Assembly (NCBI GenBank): GCA_902362365.1 | Contig: CABIVQ010000058.1 | Span: forward strand, 1-17,816 | Direction of reading: 5' to 3' | DNA: 17,816 nucleotides | From: Clostridiaceae bacterium | GTDB taxonomy: Bacteria > Bacillota > Clostridia > Peptostreptococcales > Peptostreptococcaceae | Shown here: piece by piece, positions 6,223-14,053 of the stretch | Position numbering within the stretch: the first letter of the stretch is position 1 | Layout of the letters: each line of letters begins with the position of its first letter | Made by a program: the position numbers and the translations under genes | Notes under the pieces: generated by a model | Seen by the model: the letters and a program-made list of their open reading frames with translations, nothing else | Databases searched by the model: none | What the model was told of the DNA's origin: nothing

Positions 6223-7860
6223 ATGATATTAAAAAAACTTAAGAAATCAATCTCTTTAATGTTAGCAATATCACTAACAGCAGCTGTTTTAGTAGGATGT
6301 TCAAATACTGATTCAAAAGGTGAAGAATCTAGTTCGGGTTCTCAAGTAAAAAATGAAAGAAAAGCAAATAATGAGCTAGTAGTTGCAGTAGCAAGTGAAC
6401 CAGAAGCTGGATTTGATGCTACGACAGGTGGACATGGATCGATGACAAGAGTATTTTTTAGTTCATTATTTAAAAGGGATAAAGAGCTTGGAATGGAAAA
6501 TGATTTAGCAACTGAATATAAAGTATCTGATGATAAATTAACTTGGACAGTAAAAATAAGAGAAGATGTAAAATTCACTGATGGAGAGCCTTTAACAAGT
6601 GAAGATGTTGTTTATACATATGAGACTGCAAAAGAAAGTGGATCTGAAATAGATTTAACTATGTTAGAAAGTATAACTGCTGTAGATAAGTATACAATAG
6701 ATTTTAAGTTAAAAGAGCCACAATCGACATTTATGGAGAAATTAGCCTACTTAGGAATTGTTCCAAAACATGCACATGGAAGTGACTTTGCAGATACTCC
6801 AATAGGTTCAGGTCCTTTTAAATTCATTCAATGGGACAAAGGGCAACAAGTAATAGCTGAGAAAAATAAAGATTACTATGGTGATGAAGCTGGCGTAGAT
6901 AAGCTTACTATGGTATTTTTAGATACTGATGCTGCCTATGCTGCTGTAAAATCTGGAGATGTTGACATGGCATCTATAACAGGGGATTTAGCCGGTGAAA
7001 AGGTAGAAGGTACAAAAATAGTTAATTTAGATACAATAGAAACATTTGGTGTAGAATTTCCTATGCAAAAAAGTGGTGAAAAGGACAAAGATGGAAATCC
7101 TATAGGGAATGATGTAACAAGTGATGAATCTATAAGAAAAGCACTAAATATAGCGGTAGATAGAGAATCCATAGTAGAAGGTGTACTAGATGGATATGGA
7201 ACAGTTTCAACTACAGGTCTGGAAAAGATGCCATGGCTAAATGAGGAAACTATTATAAAAGAAGATGGAAAGGTTGATGAAGCTAAGGCAATATTAAAAG
7301 AAGGTGGATGGGAAGATACAAACTCAGATGGAACTATAGATAAAGATGGTGTTGAAGCTGAATTCAAATTATTATATACAGATGGTAAATATAGACAAGA
7401 AATAGGGTTAGCTTTTGTAGAAGTAGCTAAAGAATTAGGAATAAAGGTTAACTTAGAAATGAAAACTTGGGACAATATAGTTGGTGAAATACATTCTGAA
7501 GCAGTTTTATTTGGGTTTGGTTCAGGTGATCCATCAGAATTATATAACTTATACAGTAGTAAAGCTGCAGGAGGGGGAATTCCTTGGGATAATGCTGGAT
7601 ACTACAAAAATGAAACTGTTGATAGTTATATAGACAAAGCATTTGCAAGTGAAAATGAAGAAGAAGCTTTAGATTTCTGGAAAAAAGCTCAATGGGATGG
7701 AACTACAGGATTTTCTAATAAAGGTGATGCTACTTATGCTTGGCTTGTAAATGTTAATCATGTTTATATAATGAGCGAAGATTTAGATATAGGAACTCCA
7801 GTTGTGCAACCTCATGGAGGAAGAATATTCGATAACGTAACTGAGTGGAGTTGGAAATAA
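6223..7860 (+). CDS. ABC importer solute-binding lipoprotein, peptide/nickel family (SBP_bac_5)
   Basis: A protein of 545 residues. A signal sequence with lipobox LVGC (Cys26) anchors it on the outer face of the membrane, followed by a Ser/Glu-rich linker. The body shows the family 5 pattern: LVVAVASEPEAGFDATTGG (about 47-65), LTWTVKIREDVKFTDGEPLT with the EDVVYTYE stretch (about 107-135), GSGPFKF (about 195) and RKALNIAVDRESIVEG (about 306-321). These receptors capture peptides, nickel or nickel chelates and hand them to the permease pair. The AGGGGG site at 6211-6216 supports the start at 6223. It is the first gene of a five-gene importer operon. The His-rich ATPase at the end of the operon suggests a metal cargo such as nickel or cobalt, but the binding-pocket residues do not settle this, and peptide transport remains possible. 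Confidence 0.88.
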   Translation: MILKKLKKSISLMLAISLTAAVLVGCSNTDSKGEESSSGSQVKNERKANNELVVAVASEPEAGFDATTGGHGSMTRVFFSSLFKRDKELGMENDLATEYKVSDDKLTWTVKIREDVKFTDGEPLTSEDVVYTYETAKESGSEIDLTMLESITAVDKYTIDFKLKEPQSTFMEKLAYLGIVPKHAHGSDFADTPIGSGPFKFIQWDKGQQVIAEKNKDYYGDEAGVDKLTMVFLDTDAAYAAVKSGDVDMASITGDLAGEKVEGTKIVNLDTIETFGVEFPMQKSGEKDKDGNPIGNDVTSDESIRKALNIAVDRESIVEGVLDGYGTVSTTGLEKMPWLNEETIIKEDGKVDEAKAILKEGGWEDTNSDGTIDKDGVEAEFKLLYTDGKYRQEIGLAFVEVAKELGIKVNLEMKTWDNIVGEIHSEAVLFGFGSGDPSELYNLYSSKAAGGGIPWDNAGYYKNETVDSYIDKAFASENEEEALDFWKKAQWDGTTGFSNKGDATYAWLVNVNHVYIMSEDLDIGTPVVQPHGGRIFDNVTEWSWK

Positions 7861-7880
7861 ATTAAGTAGATTATGATAAT

Positions 7881-7907
7881 AGGACATTCTCAAATTGGGA
7901 ATGTCCT
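7881..7907 (+). other. Intercistronic stem-loop between receptor and permease genes
   Basis: AGGACATTC (7881-7889) and GAATGTCCT (7899-7907) form a perfect 9-bp stem with a 9-nt loop. No T-run follows, so it is unlikely to be a strong terminator. Such hairpins after receptor genes often protect the upstream message and let the receptor be made in excess over the permeases; that role is inferred from position. Confidence 0.6.
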
Positions 7908-7937
7908 GTTGTGGATTATAAAGAAAGGAAGTTTTGT

Positions 7938-8930
7938 ATGAAAAATAGTAAAAGCTTATTGCCATATCTATTTAAGAAGTTATTAAGGCTAGCATCTCTT
8001 TTCGTTGCGTTATGTATAATTACATTTGCCTTAATGGAAAAATCTCCAATTGACCCTGTTACTGCTTATGTTGGAGCAGATACAAAAGTGAGCTTAGAAC
8101 AAAGAGAAAATATAGCAGAGCATTGGGGATTAAATAAACCACCTGTAGAAAGATTTATGTCTTGGTTTAAATCCATGGCTCAAGGTGATTGGGGAACTTC
8201 TATGATATATAGAAGACCCGTTGTTGATGTTATAGGAGAAAGATTTATAGCATCGTTGGCCTTAATGTTAGTTGCATGGATTATATCAGGAGTATTAGGA
8301 TTTGTTATGGGTATAATATCGGGAATAAATGAAGGAAAATTTATTGATAAAGCAATTAGATCTTATTGTTATGTTCTAATATCAACACCTACATTCTGGT
8401 TAGGAATATTATTTATCATGATATTTTCAGTAAAATTAAAATGGTTCCCTGTAGGGTTAGGAGTTCCAATAGGAGTGTTATCGGAAGAAGTAACACTTAA
8501 AAGCATGATAAATCACCTTATATTACCGGCCTTAACTTTAAGTATATTAGGTGTAGCTAATATATGTCTTCATACTAGAGAAAAAGTTATAGAAATACTA
8601 TCAAGTGATTATGTACTTTTTGCAAAAGCACGTGGAGAAAGTAAAAAAAGTATAGTATTTAACCATGTTATAAAAAATGTGTCTTTACCAGCAATAACAT
8701 TACAATTCTTGTCTTTTAGTGAACTTTTTGCAGGGGCTGTATTTGCAGAGCAAGTATTCTCATATCCGGGGCTTGGTCAAGCAACTGTACAGGCAGGATT
8801 AAAAGGAGACTTACCTCTTTTAATGGGAATAGTCATAATAAGTTTAGTATTCGTATACACAGGAAATTTAATTGCAGATATTTTATATAGAGTTATAGAC
8901 CCAAGAATAAAGGAGGGACAACAAGCATAA
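7938..8930 (+). CDS. ABC importer permease, DppB/NikB type
   Basis: A protein of 330 residues with a first membrane helix (about 14-32), an extracytoplasmic stretch holding GDWGTSMIYRRPV (about 83-95), and further helices from about 103 onward, giving the usual six. The cytoplasmic EAA loop SDYVLFAKARGESKKSIVFN (about 223-242) docks onto the ATPases, and FSYPGLG (274-280) is typical of this permease class. It forms the channel with the next gene product. A GTG at 7911 would add nine residues in frame, but AAAGGAAG at 7923-7930 is correctly spaced only for the ATG at 7938. It follows the receptor gene after a stem-loop and overlaps the next start by one base. Confidence 0.9.
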   Translation: MKNSKSLLPYLFKKLLRLASLFVALCIITFALMEKSPIDPVTAYVGADTKVSLEQRENIAEHWGLNKPPVERFMSWFKSMAQGDWGTSMIYRRPVVDVIGERFIASLALMLVAWIISGVLGFVMGIISGINEGKFIDKAIRSYCYVLISTPTFWLGILFIMIFSVKLKWFPVGLGVPIGVLSEEVTLKSMINHLILPALTLSILGVANICLHTREKVIEILSSDYVLFAKARGESKKSIVFNHVIKNVSLPAITLQFLSFSELFAGAVFAEQVFSYPGLGQATVQAGLKGDLPLLMGIVIISLVFVYTGNLIADILYRVIDPRIKEGQQA

Positions 8931-9799
8931 TGAATGAAGTTGGAAATTTACTTGTAGAAAATAAAAAAAGATCCCAAATTAGACTTGGAGTAAGAGAAAA
9001 GACACTAATGTCTATAGGAATATTCACATTATTTTTAGCGGGAATAATGTTATTTGGAAGTATAATAACAGAAGAACAAATAGCTATAAGTCTTCTTAAT
9101 AAAAATCAAGCTCCAAGTTTAGAGTATTTATTTGGTACCGATTGGGTAGGTAGAAATATGTTATATAGAACTCTTAAAGGTTTGAGTTTGAGTATGAAAA
9201 TAGGATTATTATCTTCATGTATAAGTGGAGTAATAGCACTAACACTAGGTGTACTAGGAGCAACTTTAGGTAATAAGGTAGATTCTTTTATAACTTGGTT
9301 TATAGATTTAGTATTATCTGTTCCTCACACATTAGTTGTAATACTTATATCAATATCTGTAGGCGGAGGCCTAAGAGGAATTGTATTAGGTGTATCTCTA
9401 ACTCACTGGCCTTCCTTGACTAGGGTAATAAGAGCTGAAGTTATGCAAATTAGAGAATCAGATTATGCTAAAATATCTAGAAATTTTGGTAAGTCTAATT
9501 TATACATAGCTATTCATCACATATTACCTCATATAATACCTCAATTGCTGATAGGGATAGTATTAATATTCCCACATGCAGTTTTACATGAAGCATCTGT
9601 TACATTCCTTGGTTTTGGGTTACCACCACATAAACCAGCAATCGGAATAATTTTATCAGAAGCAATGAAGTATTTAAGTAGTGGAAAATGGTGGTTGGCA
9701 TTTTTCCCAGGTCTAAGCTTAGTTATAGTTTCGCTTATGGTAGATAATATAGGGAAAAAATTTAGCCAATTAATAAATCCAAAAACATCTTATAAATAG
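8930..9799 (+). CDS. ABC importer permease, DppC/NikC type
   Basis: A protein of 289 residues. After an N-terminal helix (about 26-46) comes LFGTDWVGRNMLYR (about 67-80), the DppC/NikC counterpart of FGTDxxGRD. The EAA loop ESDYAKISRNFGKSNLYIAI (about 176-195) is followed by HHILPHIIPQ, and VTFLGFGLPPHKPAIG is the usual C-terminal signature of the class. It pairs with the preceding permease. Its ATG shares one base with the upstream stop (TAATG), implying coupled translation; AGGAGGG at 8911-8917 is 12 bp away, a little long. The PNPSWG-like proline motif usually near the end reads PPHKPAIG here. Confidence 0.9.
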   Translation: MNEVGNLLVENKKRSQIRLGVREKTLMSIGIFTLFLAGIMLFGSIITEEQIAISLLNKNQAPSLEYLFGTDWVGRNMLYRTLKGLSLSMKIGLLSSCISGVIALTLGVLGATLGNKVDSFITWFIDLVLSVPHTLVVILISISVGGGLRGIVLGVSLTHWPSLTRVIRAEVMQIRESDYAKISRNFGKSNLYIAIHHILPHIIPQLLIGIVLIFPHAVLHEASVTFLGFGLPPHKPAIGIILSEAMKYLSSGKWWLAFFPGLSLVIVSLMVDNIGKKFSQLINPKTSYK

Positions 9800-9808
9800 G
9801 AGGAGAGA

Positions 9809-10744
9809 ATGAAAAAGGAACCAATATTAAAAGTTAAAGATTTAGGAGTTTCTTTTTCTCAATATACAAAGGGATTAAGAAGAAGAGAACTAAAGGTTAT
9901 AACAAATCTTGATGTAGAATTGTATGAAGGAGAAATATTAGCAGTAGTAGGGTCAAGTGGTTCAGGTAAAAGTTTACTGGCTCATGCAATTCTTGGAATA
10001 CTTCCAGATAACTCTGCTACAGAAGGTTCTATAACTTATAAAAATAAAGAATTAACTCAAAAAGATAAAGAAAAATTAAGAGGAGATGAAATAGTTTTAA
10101 TTCCTCAATCGGTTAATTACTTAGACCCATTGATGCAAGTATCTAAACAGGTAAAAATATCTATAAAGGATAAAACAAATGCAGATAAAATTCAAAGAAA
10201 AATATTTAATAAATATGGATTAGATGAAAATGTAGATAAATATTATCCGTTCCAACTATCTGGAGGAATGGCGAGAAAAGTATTGTTATCTACTGCTTTA
10301 GTATCTGATACAAAGGTTATAATTGCAGACGAACCAACTCCTGGTCTAGATGAAAAATCACTTAATGAAGCATTACAAAATTTTAGAGATATAGCAGATA
10401 ATGGGTGTGCAGTTCTTATGATAACTCATGACATAGAAGCAGCACTTAAAATTGCTGATAAAATTGCTATATTCTATGCTGGAACAACTTTAGAAATAGC
10501 AAATGTCAAAGATTTTGAAAATGGAGGAGAAAATCTTAGACACCCATATACAAAAGCACTTTATGAAGCTTTACCTCAAAATGGATTTAAACCAATAAAG
10601 GGAAATCAGCCACTACCAAATGAATTACCAAAAGGTTGTTTATTCTGCGATAGATGTGAAGAAGCTTCTGCTGATTGTAAAATGATAAGACCAGATTCGA
10701 AAGAAGTTAGAAACGGGATGGTGAGATGTTTATATGCAACTTAA
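9809..10744 (+). CDS. ABC importer ATPase, DppD/NikD type, with Cys-rich C-terminus
   Basis: A protein of 311 residues with Walker A GSSGSGKS (48-55), Q-loop PQSVNYLDPL (about 99), signature LSGGM (150-154), Walker B IIADEPTPGLD (171-181) and switch histidine THD (H207). The oligopeptide/nickel C-terminal extension follows: NLRHPYTKALYEALP (about 242-256) and a cysteine cluster C277, C280, C283, C290, C307. Four of these are at family-typical places, which in some relatives hold an iron-sulfur cluster; C280 appears to be an addition. It works in the cytoplasm as a heterodimer with the next ATPase to power import. AGGAGAG just before 9809 is the ribosome binding site, and its last 11 bp overlap the next gene. 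Confidence 0.9.
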   Translation: MKKEPILKVKDLGVSFSQYTKGLRRRELKVITNLDVELYEGEILAVVGSSGSGKSLLAHAILGILPDNSATEGSITYKNKELTQKDKEKLRGDEIVLIPQSVNYLDPLMQVSKQVKISIKDKTNADKIQRKIFNKYGLDENVDKYYPFQLSGGMARKVLLSTALVSDTKVIIADEPTPGLDEKSLNEALQNFRDIADNGCAVLMITHDIEAALKIADKIAIFYAGTTLEIANVKDFENGGENLRHPYTKALYEALPQNGFKPIKGNQPLPNELPKGCLFCDRCEEASADCKMIRPDSKEVRNGMVRCLYAT

Positions 10745-11585
10745 AGCAAAAGGTATAAATTTTAAATATAGAAATGACAGATATATATTAAAGGATATAG
10801 ATTTTGAAATAAATAGCGGTGAAATAGTAGGTTTGGTAGCTCCAAGTGGTTTTGGAAAAACCACATTAGCAAAGATATTAGCAGGTTATGAAAAACCTGA
10901 AAGTGGAAGTGTAATTATAGAGGGATATAAGAGTGAAAAAAACAAGTACAATCCTGTTCAACTAATATTCCAACACCCCGAAAAATCAGTAAATCCAAAG
11001 TGGAAAATGAGTAAAATAATAAATGAAGCTTTTGAGCCATCAAAGGAATTGATAGATTCAATGGGAATTAAGGATGAATGGTTAAACAGATGGCCAAGTG
11101 AACTCTCTGGAGGAGAGTTACAAAGATTTTGTGTATTAAGGGCTCTATCTAAAGATACAAAGTTTTTAATAGCTGATGAAATGACAACTATGCTTGATGC
11201 AATTACTCAAGCTCAAATATGGGGTGTAGTATTAGAACATGTAAAAAAATATAATATTGGCATGATTGTTATAAGCCATGAAAGAGCTTTAGTCGATAGA
11301 ATATGTACTAGAATAGTAGATTTAACTGAGTTTGCAATGCATCATGATATATATGAAAATGGATACTATAGCAAAGATAAAACCCATGAAAATTCGCAGG
11401 ATAAAGAGCATATACATCTTCACACTCATAACCATGGTCATCTTCATGATCATATAAATGGTATGGGACATGATCATAATCATGATAATGGCATAACGGG
11501 AAGTCATATACATGAACATGAACATATACATGAACATGACCATAATAGTGGGCACGGACATACTCATACACATGCTAAGAGCTAG
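10734..11585 (+). CDS. ABC importer ATPase, DppF/NikE type, with His-rich metal-binding tail
   Basis: A protein of 283 residues. Residues 1-200 are an ABC ATPase: Walker A region APSGFGKT (36-43, with Ala in place of the first Gly), Q-loop IFQHPEKSVNP (about 78-88), signature LSGGE (124-128), Walker B FLIADEMTTMLD (144-155) and switch histidine SHE (H182). The usual oligopeptide C-terminal domain is absent. Instead residues 203-283 form a low-complexity tail with 25 histidines, mostly as His-x-His with Asp, Glu, Thr, Asn or Ile between. Such tails bind nickel, cobalt, zinc or copper, as in HypB, SlyD and UreE. It pairs with the preceding ATPase, whose gene it overlaps by 11 bp, and ends the operon. 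The tail suggests that the importer carries a transition metal, or that the ATPase senses or stores imported metal at the exit. That is inference. Confidence 0.9.
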   Translation: MQLKAKGINFKYRNDRYILKDIDFEINSGEIVGLVAPSGFGKTTLAKILAGYEKPESGSVIIEGYKSEKNKYNPVQLIFQHPEKSVNPKWKMSKIINEAFEPSKELIDSMGIKDEWLNRWPSELSGGELQRFCVLRALSKDTKFLIADEMTTMLDAITQAQIWGVVLEHVKKYNIGMIVISHERALVDRICTRIVDLTEFAMHHDIYENGYYSKDKTHENSQDKEHIHLHTHNHGHLHDHINGMGHDHNHDNGITGSHIHEHEHIHEHDHNSGHGHTHTHAKS

Positions 11586-11602
11586 AATAAAAAGTAATAT
11601 TT

Positions 11603-11648
11603 ATATACCATAAGTAATAGATATAGGTTACTTATGGTATATCTTTTT
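11603..11648 (+). terminator. Strong Rho-independent terminator of the importer operon
   Basis: ATATACCATAAGTAA (11603-11617) and TTACTTATGGTATAT (11628-11642) form a perfect 15-bp stem with a 10-nt loop, followed by CTTTTT at 11643-11648. It lies 18 bp after the ATPase stop. Confidence 0.92.
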
Positions 11649-11748
11649 ATTTTATCAAAAATAATAATTAAAATAAAAATGTTATGCTATTTATGTTAGA
11701 ACAACTCTATATTGGAAAAGATTATAATATTACTATTTTACTTAAAAT

Positions 11749-11777
11749 TTGAATAAACACTAGATTTAGATTAAAAT
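11749..11777 (+). promoter_or_regulatory. Probable promoter of pcrA
   Basis: TTGAAT (11749-11754) and TAAAAT (11772-11777) are spaced by 17 bp, 33 bp before the ATG at 11810. A perfect TATAAT also occurs at 11723-11728, but without a good -35 box. The rest of the 224-bp gap holds only the upstream terminator and AT-rich sequence. Confidence 0.5.
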
Positions 11778-11809
11778 ATATTTATATTGTTTTAAATAGG
11801 AGGAAATAA

Positions 11810-14038
11810 ATGAATTTAGATACATTAAATCCTGCCCAGAGAGAAGCTGTTGAAAAAACAGAAGGACCTGTACTTATATTAGCAGGAGCAGGGTCAGGAA
11901 AGACAAGAGTTTTGACAACGAGAATAGCACATTTAATGGAAGATAAAAATGTTCAAGCTGCAAATATATTAGCCATAACATTTACAAATAAAGCCGCTAC
12001 GGAAATGAGAGAGAGAGTAGAAGAAACTATTACAGAACTTGATACTAAGGATATGTGGATAACAACATTCCACTCTTGTTGTGTTCGTATATTAAGAAAA
12101 GGAATAAATAGAATCGGATATAATAGAAGTTTTGTTATCTATGATAGTTCGGACCAGGTAACACTAATAAAAGACTGTTTAAAGGAATTAAACTTAAGTG
12201 ATAAGGTATTTGAACCTAAATCAGTTATAAGTGCTATATCAGGGGCAAAGGATAAGCTACAAAGCCCAGCACAATTTAAGGCTTTATATCAAAGTGATGT
12301 AAGAATGTCTAAGATAGCAGATATATACGCGCTATATCAAGATCGTTTAAAAAGAAATAGTGCTTTAGATTTTGATGATTTAATATACAAGACTGTTGAA
12401 TTATTTAAAGAAGACCCAGAAACATTAGAATTTTATAGAAGTAGATTCAAATATATAATGGTTGATGAGTATCAAGATACAAGTAAGGCACAATATGAGT
12501 TAATAAAAATGTTAGCAAGACAGCATCAAAATATATGCGTTGTTGGTGATGATGACCAAAGTATATACGGTTGGAGAGGTGCTGATATAAGAAATATTCT
12601 TGAGTTCGAAAAAGATTATGATAATGTTCATGTAGTAAAGCTAGAGCAAAACTATAGATCAACACAAGTAATTCTAGATGCAGCAAATACTGTAATATCT
12701 AATAATATAGAAAGAAAAAGAAAGAAGCTTTGGAGTGAGAAAAAAGACGGAGAACTAATAAAAATTCAATTAGCTGTGGATGAATTAGATGAAGCTGAAT
12801 TTATAGCTGATACTATATCTAGACTGAAGAGAAGAGATAGAAGAAAATTCAGTGATTTTGCAGTTCTTTATAGGGCAAATGCACAAGCTCGTCCAGTAGA
12901 AGATGCATTGAATAGAAGTCAAATTCCATATAATATATATGGTGGAACAAAGTTCTATGAAAGAAAAGAGATAAAGGACTTAATAGCGTATTTAAGAGTC
13001 ATACAAAATCCACAAGATGATATATCTCTAAAGAGGATTATAAACGTTCCTAGAAGAGGAATAGGTCTTAGAACAATAGAAAAAGTAGAAGATAGAGCAA
13101 GTTTGAAGCAAGAAAGTTTATACTCTGTTCTTATAGATATAGAAAGTAACTCAGATATATCAAGCAAGGCAAGAAAAAGTATTAGTGACTTTGTTGACTT
13201 AATGGGTACATTAAGAACTATAAAAGAGGTATATCCAGTAAGTAAGTTAATAGAGAAAGTACTAGACACTTCAGGATATATAGATGAATTACAAAAAGAC
13301 AGTAAAAAAGAAGAATCTGAAGATAGAATAGAAAACTTAAAAGAATTCATATCTGTAGCTTTAGAATTTGAACAAAACAGTGAAGAAAAAGATTTAGAAA
13401 CTTTCTTAACAACAGTAGCTCTTACTTCAGAATCTAGCGATGATGAAGAAGATGATAGAGTTTCTTTAATGACGATTCATACATCTAAGGGGTTAGAGTT
13501 CCCAGTTGTATTCTTAACTGGTATGGAAGAAAAGTTATTCCCAATATCTAGAGCAATAACTTCTATGAGAGATTCAGATATAGAAGAGGAAAGAAGACTT
13601 TGTTATGTTGGTATAACAAGAGCTAAAGAAGAGTTATATATGACTCTAACTCAGAAAAGAACTTTATATGGTAAGACTAATCAATCTATAGCTTCTAGAT
13701 TTATGGAAGAATTACCAGGAGAATGCATAGAGAGGCTTAATAAAGCAGAAAATGAACTAAGTTACTCTAAAGCAAATTATAATATTTTAGATAAATATAC
13801 TAAAAAATATATGAATAACGTACAAAAATCATCTATAGCTAAGAAAGTAAATGCAACAGTTAAAGATACTACTAAGGAAACAAATATAGATGATATTAAG
13901 CCAGGAGCAAAGGTGCATCATCCTAAGTTTGGTGTAGGTACAGTAGTTATGATGAAGGGTACTGATGTAACAATAGCATTTGATAATCAAGGTCTAAAAA
14001 CTATAAATAAGGAATATACAACTTTAGACTTATTATAA
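11810..14038 (+). CDS. pcrA: ATP-dependent DNA helicase PcrA (UvrD family)
   Basis: A protein of 742 residues, normal for PcrA. Superfamily 1 helicase motifs occur in order: LNPAQREAV Q-motif (6-14), Walker A GAGSGKT (26-32), FTNKAATEM (58-66), Walker B VDEYQD (218-223), DDDQSIYGWRGAD (247-259), QNYRST, the IHTSKGLEFPVVF motif near residue 560, and YVGITRAKEELY near 605. The last 50 residues (KPGAKVHHPKFGVGTV onward) are the Tudor-like domain that binds RNA polymerase in PcrA. It unwinds DNA 3'-to-5' in repair, removes RecA and clears transcription-replication conflicts. TAGGAGG (11797-11803) supports the start. The next gene begins 15 bp later with its own ribosome binding site. The ligase gene ligA, often next to pcrA in Firmicutes, is not here. 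Confidence 0.97.
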   Translation: MNLDTLNPAQREAVEKTEGPVLILAGAGSGKTRVLTTRIAHLMEDKNVQAANILAITFTNKAATEMRERVEETITELDTKDMWITTFHSCCVRILRKGINRIGYNRSFVIYDSSDQVTLIKDCLKELNLSDKVFEPKSVISAISGAKDKLQSPAQFKALYQSDVRMSKIADIYALYQDRLKRNSALDFDDLIYKTVELFKEDPETLEFYRSRFKYIMVDEYQDTSKAQYELIKMLARQHQNICVVGDDDQSIYGWRGADIRNILEFEKDYDNVHVVKLEQNYRSTQVILDAANTVISNNIERKRKKLWSEKKDGELIKIQLAVDELDEAEFIADTISRLKRRDRRKFSDFAVLYRANAQARPVEDALNRSQIPYNIYGGTKFYERKEIKDLIAYLRVIQNPQDDISLKRIINVPRRGIGLRTIEKVEDRASLKQESLYSVLIDIESNSDISSKARKSISDFVDLMGTLRTIKEVYPVSKLIEKVLDTSGYIDELQKDSKKEESEDRIENLKEFISVALEFEQNSEEKDLETFLTTVALTSESSDDEEDDRVSLMTIHTSKGLEFPVVFLTGMEEKLFPISRAITSMRDSDIEEERRLCYVGITRAKEELYMTLTQKRTLYGKTNQSIASRFMEELPGECIERLNKAENELSYSKANYNILDKYTKKYMNNVQKSSIAKKVNATVKDTTKETNIDDIKPGAKVHHPKFGVGTVVMMKGTDVTIAFDNQGLKTINKEYTTLDLL

Positions 14039-14053
14039 TTAAGGAGGCTTATT

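Noticed and set aside
6936..7475. Minus-strand frame of 179 codons inside the receptor gene
   Set aside because: A Ser/Pro/Phe-rich shadow of the receptor coding strand, with no ribosome binding site or recognisable domain.
7869..7880. GATTATGATAAT resembling half of a Fur-type operator
   Set aside because: Only a half-match in AT-rich DNA and inside the operon rather than at a promoter; likely chance.
7911..7937. GTG start adding nine residues to the first permease
   Set aside because: The upstream sequence is the 3' side of a hairpin with no ribosome binding site; AAAGGAAG fits the ATG at 7938.
11308..11573. Two overlapping minus-strand frames of 83-87 codons, rich in Met/Tyr/His/Val
   Set aside because: They lie opposite the His-rich ATPase tail; long frames arise because CAT/CAC-type codons read as ATG/GTG on the other strand. 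No ribosome binding site or family resemblance.
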